A stretch of 64,000 nt of DNA, taken from contig NZ_RJVP01000008.1 in assembly GCF_003730115.1 (NCBI RefSeq), positions 1 through 64,000 on the forward strand, written 5' to 3'. The stretch comes from Pseudomethylobacillus aquaticus (lineage in GTDB: Bacteria; Pseudomonadota; Gammaproteobacteria; Burkholderiales; Methylophilaceae). How positions within the stretch are numbered: position 1 is the stretch's first letter; each line of letters starts with the position of its first letter. Under the pieces are notes generated by a model. It searched no databases, had not been told where the DNA came from, and saw nothing but the letters and a program-made list of their open reading frames with translations. The position numbers were made by a program, and so were the translations under genes. Shown here piece after piece: positions 1-8,047 of this stretch.

Positions 1-154
1 GACGCTGCACAACAAGATTGCCAGTCTGCGCATTCACATACGCCGCATCCCCATGCGCCGTCACCACCGGAAGACCTAACTGGCCGCCACTGCCCAGCAC
101 ATTCGCTGAACTCCCCGCCAACCCCAACCCGCTTCCAGTGACAACCCCTACCAT
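1..154 (-). CDS. N-terminus of a giant RHS/hemagglutinin-like surface protein (partial)
   Basis: The reading frame begins at an ATG complementary to 152-154 and stays open to the left edge, giving about 51 residues. A good ribosome-binding site (AAGGGGA) lies just upstream of the ATG. The residues include a Gly/Ser-rich start (VTGSGLGLAGSS) and the motif YVNAQTGNLVVQR. From memory, a VNAxTGNLV motif near the N-terminus is typical of very large RHS-type or hemagglutinin-like repeat proteins of proteobacteria. No catalytic domain or signal peptide is visible. It is divergent from the TPR gene at 341. The family assignment is an inference from one motif; the existence of a gene start here is better supported. 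Confidence 0.5.
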   Translation of the reverse strand, partial: MVGVVTGSGLGLAGSSANVLGSGGQLGLPVVTAHGDAAYVNAQTGNLVVQR

Positions 155-340
155 GACGTCCCCTTGTCTTCGTTAAGTGCCATGGCGTAACGCATCATGA
201 CCTACCAACTCAATAGGTCTCCTCTTATCTCCTGCGGTTTAGGGGACCGCTGAAATTTATTTCAAAGCTTTGAATTACGATAAACTCGATTCAATAAGTC
301 ACGACTTACTTATTTCTGAAACCTTTACAAGAGCACATAG
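155..340. promoter_or_regulatory. Divergent intergenic region with two palindromes
   Basis: This AT-rich spacer separates the minus-strand RHS-like gene from the plus-strand TPR gene and must hold both promoters. It contains a perfect 14-bp palindrome, TTCAAAGCTTTGAA, at 261-274 and a second inverted repeat, TAAGTC-AC-GACTTA, at 295-308. Both are the size of dimeric regulator sites, but I recognise neither. No confident -35/-10 pair was assigned. Confidence 0.35.
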
Positions 341-1489
341 ATGGCGACAAAAGAACAGCTCAGCCGGTATCTTCAATTCTTGGAAGTCGATCCGGGCAAT
401 CTCAGCCTGATCATAGCGTCAGGCAATATGGCGTATGAACTGGGGCTCTTTGATCAAGCATTGGAACTTGCTGAGCGAGGCTTAACAATTGCGCCAGCCC
501 ATGCTGAATTGAAGGCGTTGCGAGGCCTTGTCAACCTGAGTACTCACCATGTGGGGCTTGCACAGTCTGAATTTGAGGCGCTGATTTCGGAAGGTCAAGG
601 TGCCCCTGTGATTCGTTACAATTTGGCTTATTGCCGGGCTTTGGATGGGGATTTCGAGGCGGCACTTGCTTTGCTGGATGATGCGGAGGCTCAATACAAA
701 GATATTCCACAGATGCTGCATTTGAAAGTTGCCGCTTTACATCATCTGGCTAAGGTTTCCGAGGCGATTGATCTGGCACAGGCTGTTATTTCACAGCATC
801 CTGATGATGCCGTACTGGCAGGGATGCTTTCTTCACTTCATATCGATAATGAGGATTATCAAGCAGCAGCCTACTATGTAGCGGTGGCTATGAAGAGCGG
901 AAATCCATCTGCCGATACCTATGCAAGTCAGGGATCGCTCTACCTTATTGATCAAGACGATGATCAAGCACTTTCCTGCTTTGAGCAGGCTATTCAGCGT
1001 AAAGTAAATAATGGTCGCGCATGGTTGGGTAAGGGCCTGGCGGAGATGTTGCAGAATCGTTTGCCTGAAGCGCAAGGTAGCTTTGATCATGCCGTGAAAT
1101 ACATGCCGAACCACCTTGGTACATGGCAGGCGCTGATTTGGTGCTGTATTGCTCAAGGCAACTGGTCTTTAGCAGAAGAGTATGTGCAAAAGAGCATGGC
1201 GATGGATGATACGTTTTCGGAAAGCCATGGCGCTTTAGCTATCATCCAGCTTAACAAAGGACAAGTGACGGAGGCGAAATCGTCGATTCGCCGGGCATTA
1301 AAGCTGGATCCGCATTCGTTCTCTGGACAATACGCGCAAACCAAGCTGCTTGAATATGAGGGGCAAGCTGAGCAGGCTGACAAGGTACTGCAGGCAGTTC
1401 TTGACACGTCTTTAATGCCGGATCAAGGAACGCTTAGGGATGTTCTGGTGAACCGCTTGATCAAGTCTTCGCGGAAAGCTGAGCAATAG
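341..1489 (+). CDS. Tetratricopeptide repeat protein
   Basis: The 382-residue protein is built almost entirely of helical 34-residue TPR units. Typical positions are visible, for example near residues 33-60, 70-110, 190-225 (GSLYLIDQDDDQALSCFEQAI), 225-255 and 295-325. There is no signal peptide or membrane segment, so it is predicted to be cytoplasmic. TPR proteins act as scaffolds or chaperones; nothing here fixes the partner. It sits divergent from the RHS-like gene and 74 bases upstream of the phospholipase cassette, so a chaperone or adaptor role for those products is possible but unproven. The ATG follows a weak purine stretch (CAAGAG). Base composition is AT-richer than in the lip/mre genes. 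Confidence 0.75.
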   Translation: MATKEQLSRYLQFLEVDPGNLSLIIASGNMAYELGLFDQALELAERGLTIAPAHAELKALRGLVNLSTHHVGLAQSEFEALISEGQGAPVIRYNLAYCRALDGDFEAALALLDDAEAQYKDIPQMLHLKVAALHHLAKVSEAIDLAQAVISQHPDDAVLAGMLSSLHIDNEDYQAAAYYVAVAMKSGNPSADTYASQGSLYLIDQDDDQALSCFEQAIQRKVNNGRAWLGKGLAEMLQNRLPEAQGSFDHAVKYMPNHLGTWQALIWCCIAQGNWSLAEEYVQKSMAMDDTFSESHGALAIIQLNKGQVTEAKSSIRRALKLDPHSFSGQYAQTKLLEYEGQAEQADKVLQAVLDTSLMPDQGTLRDVLVNRLIKSSRKAEQ

Positions 1490-1563
1490 GCTAACCATTT
1501 AAGACAGCATCGGGTTATGGCAAGTGGATATGTAACGCTGGATAAGAACGCATAGGAGAAGGT

Positions 1564-2067
1564 ATGCATTACTTAAATATTATCTGTGTCAATAAAACTA
1601 GCTTCGACCTTATAGCCACCAATTTCTCTGTCGAAATTGGAAATGATGGGAAACACAACGGTACAACTCCGGTTTGCACGCCACCTTCCATGCTGCTGCC
1701 TGCTGTCTCAATTATAGACAGCTCGGGTGATCAGACTTATCAGTCCAGTCAGGTGTATATGGATCAGAGAGGTAATTTTCAAAGCGGGCCACAAGGTACC
1801 TTCTCCTGGGTGAGTCAGGACAACCCGAAGATTGGCGTGGATTTTGACTATCACTATCCTTCTAGTTCCGGATCTTCAGGGGAAATTGTAACGCTGACGG
1901 TGTCGCCAAGGTTTATTGGTTACCAGATTGAATTTAACGGGACAACTTCGAAATTGAGTTATGACCAAGGCACTTATACGTTCAAAAGTAGTTCAGATGA
2001 TAAATCGTTAACCGTCACGTTCTTGGAGGTTACTAATTCCGAGAATAATTTGCCCAGTAACAACTAA
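1564..2067 (+). CDS. Hypothetical protein, first gene of a phospholipase cassette
   Basis: The product has 167 residues, no recognised family and no obvious signal peptide, and is rich in Ser, Thr, Asn and Gly with a beta-strand-like pattern. The start follows a strong ribosome-binding site (AGGAGAAGGT). The next gene begins 11 bases after its stop, so the two are almost certainly co-transcribed. A C-terminal stretch (VTLTVSPRFIGYQIEFNG, about residues 110-127) resembles GFQIQWLDVNN in the third gene of the cassette and GFSLNVYQNG in the N-terminal part of the phospholipase, suggesting one small beta domain shared by all three products. The function is unknown; a binding or immunity-like partner of the lipase is one possibility. 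Confidence 0.7.
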   Translation: MHYLNIICVNKTSFDLIATNFSVEIGNDGKHNGTTPVCTPPSMLLPAVSIIDSSGDQTYQSSQVYMDQRGNFQSGPQGTFSWVSQDNPKIGVDFDYHYPSSSGSSGEIVTLTVSPRFIGYQIEFNGTTSKLSYDQGTYTFKSSSDDKSLTVTFLEVTNSENNLPSNN

Positions 2068-2078
2068 GAGGTCAGAAC

Positions 2079-4679
2079 ATGTCAAATCCTCCAGGTAGTG
2101 ACGATGCATACCAAGCACAAAGACTTTCAGACTCTGCTGCTTGTTATTTTATAAATTCGACATCACAAGAAATAGCTGAGATATGGATAACCCATCAACA
2201 GGGTGCAACAAGTTCTGGCAAGCTACAAGATAATTTGCCGTTGATGTATTACTTCCAGCGACGCGGTGGTAGCTCGATTGCGGCCAAAGAGGTGATTCAG
2301 TTACCCAATGTTTATTTTAATTACAGCGATGACCAGACAGACCAGGGGACATCAAATTTAAATGATTGGGGAGTCTATTTCCGGCACTCCAAGACAAACA
2401 TGCTGTATGGGCCTAAATCAAGCCCAATGACGACCAAGTCTCTCTATGTTGAACAACCCTATGGAGCAGCTCCGGCGGACTATGGGATCGTTCTTGAATT
2501 AATTGAGACCCCGATGGGGTTCTCTCTTAATGTCTATCAGAACGGCAGTGCTAGCCCTGAAATATTTTCTTTAGTAAGGCTACAGTCTTCTGCTTTGCTT
2601 GTCGCTTATAAACTGAGTCAGCCCAATACGGTCAGGGCTGCGTTTGATGCAATTGGAGCCTCAACCGAGTATCCAGGCGATAAGGTACCAATCGGAGTCT
2701 GCATTAGTGGCGGTGGGTCGCGAGCGATGACAGCGGGTGTTGGGCAATTACAAGCACTGAGCCTCATCCAATACAATGACAAACCACTTCTGGATCAGGT
2801 CCGTATTTTGTCATCTGTTTCTGGAGGAAGCTGGTTGTCGGGCCCCTTCACATACCTTGATCAACCCACTATTTCAGATAGTCAATTTCTTGGAACTTAT
2901 GCATCTCCACAGTCTTTGACGCCATTGATTGTAGGGACAAAGCCAGCTGATGGAAATATCGGGGCAGTGATTACTAATGATAATTTCGCATTCAAGTCAT
3001 TGGCTGTCCAAATGGTGCTTCTGGTGCTGGATGATGCATTCGGGCATGGAAAATTCAATAATCTGTCCAGAATGTGGCAAACCATCGTAGGTCAACATTT
3101 CTTGAAGCCATACGGCTTGCTTGAAGAAGATCGATATAGCGTTCCAATATCCACCTATAGTTATTCGTTACAAACAATAGGTGGAAACGCAGACGCGTTG
3201 GATGCATCTTTCTATCCAGCGGTGGACGATGGTTTCCGTGGTTCCAGGCCTTTCCATGTATGCAACATGGCAATGCAGGCTATTGAGTCAAGTCAGGCAA
3301 AGAATCCGAAAAACTCATTTGCCGTTCTTGCGCAAGCAACGCCGATCTTTACGGGTGTTCCACTTACCGCTGCAGGAATTGTAAATTCTTCAGGACTACC
3401 CGTGGGTGGGGCACAGATTGCTACATTTGCGTATAACTCAATCCCTTGCCTACACGCAGGCGATAGCGTCCCTGAGTATATTCATGTCAAGCAGGCGAGT
3501 CCTTGGGGACTGGAAGACAGCATAGGCGTCAGTTCAGCATTTATTGCTGCTGCCATCGCAAAATATATAGGTGATCGAGCGTCAGATGAACTCGCTGATT
3601 TGTTAATTGAGCGAGGTGCTGATGCAGCACGGTTTTTATCGTCTTGTTTATCAAAACACACAGCAGAGGAAATTGCCAAGCTGACAGACGAGCAGTTTGC
3701 GCATCGCTTGCTGAGGATGACAGATGAAGATCTGATGGCAAGTCTTCCTCTGACTTTTCAAATTGTCAGTTTGGACGATTTCAAAAAAGAGCGGGACATC
3801 GTTCTGAGTATCAGTTTCGGGCCAATTGAGCAAAAGATATTGAAGTGGCTTCTCAATAAGCTACTAGATGAAATAATGAAGATTCTAGAGAAACTGGCCG
3901 AACTGATTGTGCCTATGTATCCTTATTGGACGCCAGCCAATTTACCAGAAAGCTCGGTTACGCCTAAATCATACGTCACACATTATTATGATGGCGGCTT
4001 ACTTGAGAATACTGGGCTTGCTTCATTGCTTTCTTACACTGACATTGACACTGCTCTGGTGTTTGTGAACACAGGCAGTGCGTTGTCCTTATGTGATGGC
4101 GACTCAGTTACTGCAGGTATCGTTGATAGTGATGGCCAAATAATCGACTGTACCAATGTCAAGGTGGATGACCAGATATCCAGATTATTTGGGTATCAGG
4201 GCTATGTGCCTGGCAGCGGGTATGTGTTGATGCCGAAAACAAATCCAGATAAGCATTTGCAATGGTTTGAAAAGCAATCAGCAATGACGGCCCAGATTTT
4301 CCCAAGCGAAGATTTTGCTGAGGTGCTGCAGGGGCTATGGCAGGCCGCCACTGGAGGTAATGTAAGTCAAAATGGCCGTTATGTCTTGCCCAAGGCGCCT
4401 GTATTGCAGCATCCTGCTGCTTATAAACAAACACTTACGACGTTGGCCAATGAGTTGTTTAATGTTGAAGGTGAACGCACCGTAGAGATTTACTGGTTCT
4501 ATTTAAGTCCAGTAGCCTCCTGGAGTGACTTAGTCCCGCCTGATGCCAATACCCCGTCGAGTGATTTTCCAAATATCGGAACATTTACAACACAATATTC
4601 GGCGGAAGACTACAACTTGCTTGTCAACCTAACTGCCTGGAGTACACAGCAATTCATTGGAAATAATCCTTTATCGTAA
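2079..4679 (+). CDS. cPLA2/phospholipase B-like lipolytic protein
   Basis: The 866-residue protein carries the hallmarks of the cytosolic phospholipase A2/phospholipase B fold. There is a Gly-rich oxyanion loop with Arg (SGGGSRAM, residues 210-217), a nucleophile elbow SVSGGSW with Ser248 matching the GLSGGSW consensus of phospholipase B, and a distal DGGLLENTG with Asp638 as the second member of a Ser-Asp dyad. These predict hydrolysis of phospholipid or lysophospholipid esters. The first 180 or so residues form a separate beta-rich domain (NDWGVYF, then GFSLNVYQNG) that resembles the small protein encoded next. There is no classical signal peptide. It lies between two small partner genes in an AT-rich accessory stretch. 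An effector or toxin role is an inference; such enzymes are rare in bacteria. Confidence 0.75.
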   Translation: MSNPPGSDDAYQAQRLSDSAACYFINSTSQEIAEIWITHQQGATSSGKLQDNLPLMYYFQRRGGSSIAAKEVIQLPNVYFNYSDDQTDQGTSNLNDWGVYFRHSKTNMLYGPKSSPMTTKSLYVEQPYGAAPADYGIVLELIETPMGFSLNVYQNGSASPEIFSLVRLQSSALLVAYKLSQPNTVRAAFDAIGASTEYPGDKVPIGVCISGGGSRAMTAGVGQLQALSLIQYNDKPLLDQVRILSSVSGGSWLSGPFTYLDQPTISDSQFLGTYASPQSLTPLIVGTKPADGNIGAVITNDNFAFKSLAVQMVLLVLDDAFGHGKFNNLSRMWQTIVGQHFLKPYGLLEEDRYSVPISTYSYSLQTIGGNADALDASFYPAVDDGFRGSRPFHVCNMAMQAIESSQAKNPKNSFAVLAQATPIFTGVPLTAAGIVNSSGLPVGGAQIATFAYNSIPCLHAGDSVPEYIHVKQASPWGLEDSIGVSSAFIAAAIAKYIGDRASDELADLLIERGADAARFLSSCLSKHTAEEIAKLTDEQFAHRLLRMTDEDLMASLPLTFQIVSLDDFKKERDIVLSISFGPIEQKILKWLLNKLLDEIMKILEKLAELIVPMYPYWTPANLPESSVTPKSYVTHYYDGGLLENTGLASLLSYTDIDTALVFVNTGSALSLCDGDSVTAGIVDSDGQIIDCTNVKVDDQISRLFGYQGYVPGSGYVLMPKTNPDKHLQWFEKQSAMTAQIFPSEDFAEVLQGLWQAATGGNVSQNGRYVLPKAPVLQHPAAYKQTLTTLANELFNVEGERTVEIYWFYLSPVASWSDLVPPDANTPSSDFPNIGTFTTQYSAEDYNLLVNLTAWSTQQFIGNNPLS

Positions 4680-4710
4680 CCGGTGCTAATAAATGATAGG
4701 AATGATCAAA

Positions 4711-5139
4711 ATGACGAGTGCTAATAGTTATGACGTGAAACTCCATTACAGTGATTCTACTACTGGAAGTACATTGGACCGGCTATGGATGAGTCATCAA
4801 ACAATTTCTGAAGGGGAAATCTCCCCTGCTGAAAATTTGTTTGTTGCGGAGGTCACTAACGGAACGGTTATTGGTACGGTAACCATACTTGATCAATCAA
4901 TAAATGATTGGGCAGTATATGCTGTTCTTAAAAATACAGGCGGTGTATTGATGGGAATGCCGTTACCTACGGAAGTTCTAACCTGGGGATCATCGGCTCC
5001 AGAGACGGCAATTTCAGTAGGGCTGTTTGTGTCTAAAAGTGGATTCCAGATACAGTGGCTTGATGTGAATAATCAAGTGATTGATAACTCCCCAATGTGT
5101 AATTTTAAAAACCTTACTCCAAGGCCGAGTGCCGATTAG
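4711..5139 (+). CDS. Small protein resembling the N-terminal domain of the adjacent phospholipase
   Basis: The product is about 142 residues if translation starts at the ATG at 4711, which has AGGA nine bases upstream. An earlier in-frame ATG at 4693 lacks this. No family is recognised. The segment NDWAVYAVLKNTGGVLMG, followed by SAPETAISVGLFVSKSGFQ, aligns by eye with NDWGVYFRHSKTNMLYG and the later GFSLNVY stretch in the phospholipase N-terminus. Order and spacing are conserved. It therefore looks like a free-standing copy of that domain. It starts 31 bases after the phospholipase stop and is probably in the same operon. It could be a binding subunit, adaptor or self-protection partner. Confidence 0.65.
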   Translation: MTSANSYDVKLHYSDSTTGSTLDRLWMSHQTISEGEISPAENLFVAEVTNGTVIGTVTILDQSINDWAVYAVLKNTGGVLMGMPLPTEVLTWGSSAPETAISVGLFVSKSGFQIQWLDVNNQVIDNSPMCNFKNLTPRPSAD

Positions 5140-5239
5140 ATATTTAAGTACCTTATTCTAAAGTCTGGTACGGAGCTTATGGGTACTTGAGTTACACGTC
5201 TTGATGTAGCCACATCATCAAATAAAGATTCGCGTACTT

Positions 5240-6211
5240 CTACACACTGATCCCGGCCGAATGCGCCTGCTGGTCGGCGTGATAGCTGCTGCGCACCATA
5301 GGCCCGCATGCGGCATGCGTGAACCCCATTGCCGTCGCCTCGGCCTCGAACTGTCGGAAGCGTTCCGGCGTAACAAAGCGTTTGACGGGCAGGTGGTGCG
5401 GGCTGGGTTGCAGATACTGCCCCAGCGTCAGCATGGTGACGCCGTGGTTACGCAGGTCCTGCATCACCTGCAGGATCTCTTCGTCGGTTTCGCCCAGGCC
5501 CAGCATGAGGCCGGATTTGGTCGGCACGTGCGGGTGTTGTTCGCCGAACACTTTGAGCAGGTTCAGCGAGTTCTGGTAATCCGAACCCGGGCGCGCTTCC
5601 TTGTACAGGCGCGGCACCGTCTCTAGGTTGTGGTTCATGACATCGGGTGGCGCCAGCGTGAGGATCTGGATGGCGCGGTCCAGCCGTCCACGGAAATCAG
5701 GTACCAGGATCTCCACCTTGATCGCCGGGCTATGCGTTCTGACCGCGGTGATGCAGTCGACAAAATGCTGGGCGCCGCCGTCGCGCAGGTCGTCGCGGTC
5801 TACCGAGGTGATCACCACATAGTTGAGGCGCATCTGCGCGATGGTGCGTCCCAGGTTCTCGGGCTCCTGCGTGTCCGGTGGCAATGGCTTGCCGTGCGAT
5901 ACATCGCAGAACGGGCAGCGCCGTGTGCAGATATCCCCCAGGATCATGAAGGTGGCGGTGCCGCCGCTGAAGCATTCGCCGATGTTGGGGCAGGAGGCTT
6001 CTTCGCAGACGGTATGCAGCTTGTTGTCGCGCAGGATCTGTTTGATCTCCTGAAAACGCGCTGAATCCGGCACTTTCATGCGTATCCATTCCGGCTTGCG
6101 CAAGGCGGGCTGCGGAATGATCTTGATCGGGATGCGCGCAGTCTTTTCGGCGCTGGTTTCCTTGACGCCCGCAGGTTTGCGCTGCGCTGGCGTGATGAGC
6201 GTTTCGGTCAT
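5240..6211 (-). CDS. lipA: Lipoyl synthase
   Basis: LipA is a radical SAM enzyme that inserts two sulfurs into protein-bound octanoyl groups to make lipoyl cofactor for pyruvate and 2-oxoglutarate dehydrogenases and the glycine cleavage system. The 323-residue product has the auxiliary cluster motif [12 protein letters not shown] (about residues 69-80), the radical SAM motif CTRRCPFC (about 95-102) and the C-terminal RSSYHADQ with the serine that ligates the auxiliary cluster. Length is normal. Its ATG overlaps the stop of lipB by four bases (ATGA), so the two are translationally coupled. It closes the long minus-strand envelope cluster. Confidence 0.97.
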   Translation of the reverse strand: MTETLITPAQRKPAGVKETSAEKTARIPIKIIPQPALRKPEWIRMKVPDSARFQEIKQILRDNKLHTVCEEASCPNIGECFSGGTATFMILGDICTRRCPFCDVSHGKPLPPDTQEPENLGRTIAQMRLNYVVITSVDRDDLRDGGAQHFVDCITAVRTHSPAIKVEILVPDFRGRLDRAIQILTLAPPDVMNHNLETVPRLYKEARPGSDYQNSLNLLKVFGEQHPHVPTKSGLMLGLGETDEEILQVMQDLRNHGVTMLTLGQYLQPSPHHLPVKRFVTPERFRQFEAEATAMGFTHAACGPMVRSSYHADQQAHSAGISV

Positions 6212-6852
6212 GTGCTTATGGCTTTCTGGTCTGCATACTGCTCAAATTGGGCGGTCAGCAGGGACAGTAACTGTTCTGCGACCTGATCTACGGGCTGTTG
6301 CACGCCCAGTTGGCTGAGCTGGGTCACTTGCAAGCCGCGATAACCGCATGGATCGATGGCGGCGAATGGGGCGAGATCCATGGCGACATTCAACGCCAGG
6401 CCATGATAACAGCGCTGCTGTTTGACGCGCAGCCCCAGCGAGGCGATCTTGCTATCTTGTACATAGACGCCTGGCGCATCGCTGCGCGCCTGGGCGCTGA
6501 TGCCGTACTGGCTGAGCAGGGCGATCACGGCCTGCTCCATACAGCTCACCAGCTGGCGCACCGTCAAGCCACGGCGTTGCAGGTCGATGAGCAGGTAGAT
6601 CACCACTTGGCCCGGACCATGGTAGGTGATCTTGCCGCCTCTATCCACTTCCAGCAGCGGAATGTCCTGACGGCTGGGTGGGCGTGCGTCCTTGCGGTTC
6701 AGGCCCAGCGTGTAGACGGGTGGGTGTTCGGTGAGCCACAGCTCGTCAGGAGTGCTGGCATCGCGTGCCGCCGTGAACGCCTGCATGGCCTGCCAGGTGG
6801 CGAGATAATCGCTGCGCCCCAGTCGCCGCAGCAACGGCGTTAGCATGGTCAT
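6208..6852 (-). CDS. lipB: Octanoyl-(acyl carrier protein):protein octanoyltransferase
   Basis: LipB transfers octanoyl groups from acyl carrier protein to lipoyl domains, the step before LipA. The 214-residue product shows the family motifs [20 protein letters not shown] (about 72-91) and [23 protein letters not shown] (about 132-154), plus [13 protein letters not shown] carrying the catalytic Cys; the catalytic Lys is in SKIASLG. Length matches the family. The gene lies 27 bases after the YbeD-like gene and overlaps lipA by four bases, giving a ybeD-lipB-lipA order also known in E. coli and other proteobacteria. Confidence 0.96.
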   Translation of the reverse strand: MTMLTPLLRRLGRSDYLATWQAMQAFTAARDASTPDELWLTEHPPVYTLGLNRKDARPPSRQDIPLLEVDRGGKITYHGPGQVVIYLLIDLQRRGLTVRQLVSCMEQAVIALLSQYGISAQARSDAPGVYVQDSKIASLGLRVKQQRCYHGLALNVAMDLAPFAAIDPCGYRGLQVTQLSQLGVQQPVDQVAEQLLSLLTAQFEQYADQKAIST

Positions 6853-6879
6853 ATCAATCCCGTCGATTCGACCATGGCC

Positions 6880-7146
6880 TCAGAGCGTGAACTTCACCAT
6901 GGGGTGTGCACTGAGCGTACGGTAGATATCGTCCAGTTGCGGCTTACTGGTCACGTATACGGTGCAGGTCAGGCTGATGTAACGGCCACCGGAGCTGGCA
7001 CGCATCTCCACGCGGCTGGCATCGAACTCTGGCAACTGCTGGCGGATCAGCGCCACGATGGTGGCGGCAAAGTCATCATGCGTCTCCCCCATGACCTTGA
7101 TGGGAAAGTCGCAGGGGAATTCAATCAGGGTTTCCTGTTCAGCCAT
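6880..7146 (-). CDS. ybeD: YbeD/DUF493 family protein
   Basis: The product is 88 residues and begins with MAEQETLIEFPCDFPIKVMGE, typical of the DUF493 family (YbeD). Proteins of this family have a ferredoxin-like alpha-beta fold resembling ACT or regulatory domains and are usually encoded next to lipB and dacA/dacC, as here. Their molecular function is not established. The gene overlaps the upstream transaminase by eight bases, so it is part of the same transcription unit. Confidence 0.9.
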   Translation of the reverse strand: MAEQETLIEFPCDFPIKVMGETHDDFAATIVALIRQQLPEFDASRVEMRASSGGRYISLTCTVYVTSKPQLDDIYRTLSAHPMVKFTL

Positions 7147-8047
7147 GTCGCATTACCTGTTGTTTATAGTCTTGATACCAGCCCAGCATGCGTTTGAACA
7201 GCGGACCGGGCTGGCCGTTGGCGATGGGCTGACCGTCGAGTGTGACGATGGCCAGCACCTCCTTGGTGGACGAGGTGATCCACAGCTCATCAGCGCTGCG
7301 TATGACGCTGGAAGCAAAATAACCGATCTCGACCGGCACGCTGTGCTGGGCGGCCAGCTCCAGTACCAGATCATAGGTGATGCCGGGCAGCATGTGCTGA
7401 TCCTTGGGCGGTGCGAGGATGACCCCGTTGCGTACTGCAAAGATATTGCTGGCCGCGCCTTCCGTGAGGATGTCGTCACGGAACAGGATGGTCTCCACGG
7501 CACCGGCATCGACAGCCTGTTGCCGCAACAGCACATTGGCTAGCAGGGCGATGGCTTTGATGTCGCAGCGGTCCCAGCGTATGTCGCTTGCGCTGATGCA
7601 ACTCACCCCCTGGCTGATCTGCGCTGCCGAAGGCGTGATCAGCGGGTTGCTCATCATGAACACGGTAGGGCTGACGCCAGCCGGGAACGCATGGTCACGT
7701 GGCGCTACACCGCGTGTAACGTGCAGATAGATAGACTGATCTGCCTCATCCTGTCGCGCGATGAGGGTCTGTACCAGTGCCGCCCATTGCGCATTGCTGT
7801 ACGGGTTGCTGAGCCGCAGTGCCGTCAGGCTGGCGGCAAAGCGCTGCAGGTGTTGCTGTAGCCGGAATGCATGGCGCGAATAGACCGGGATGATCTCGTA
7901 AGCGCCATCGCCGAAGATGAACCCACGGTCCAGAACCGAGACCTGCGCCTGATGCAAGGGCAGGAATTCACCATTCAGGTAGACGGTCTGGCTCAAGGTT
8001 GAGGGTTTACTCGAACCAGAGTTTGACGCTATCGACCAGGCGACCAA
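7139..8047 (-). CDS. dat: D-amino-acid transaminase (class IV aminotransferase)
   Basis: This PLP enzyme family interconverts D-amino acids and 2-oxo acids and can supply D-glutamate or D-alanine for peptidoglycan. The protein shows the fold-type IV pattern: VYLNGEFLPLHQAQVSVLDRGFIFGDGAYEI near the N-terminus, the PLP lysine in RCDIKAIALLANVL, and EGAASNIFAV further on. The longest frame starts with TTG at 8047 and overlaps dacC by 41 bases; a second TTG at 7996 fits the family N-terminus better, and neither has a good ribosome-binding site. A branched-chain or 4-amino-4-deoxychorismate activity cannot be excluded, but the place next to a D,D-carboxypeptidase favours D-amino acids. Confidence 0.85.
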   Translation of the reverse strand: MVAWSIASNSGSSKPSTLSQTVYLNGEFLPLHQAQVSVLDRGFIFGDGAYEIIPVYSRHAFRLQQHLQRFAASLTALRLSNPYSNAQWAALVQTLIARQDEADQSIYLHVTRGVAPRDHAFPAGVSPTVFMMSNPLITPSAAQISQGVSCISASDIRWDRCDIKAIALLANVLLRQQAVDAGAVETILFRDDILTEGAASNIFAVRNGVILAPPKDQHMLPGITYDLVLELAAQHSVPVEIGYFASSVIRSADELWITSSTKEVLAIVTLDGQPIANGQPGPLFKRMLGWYQDYKQQVMRHG

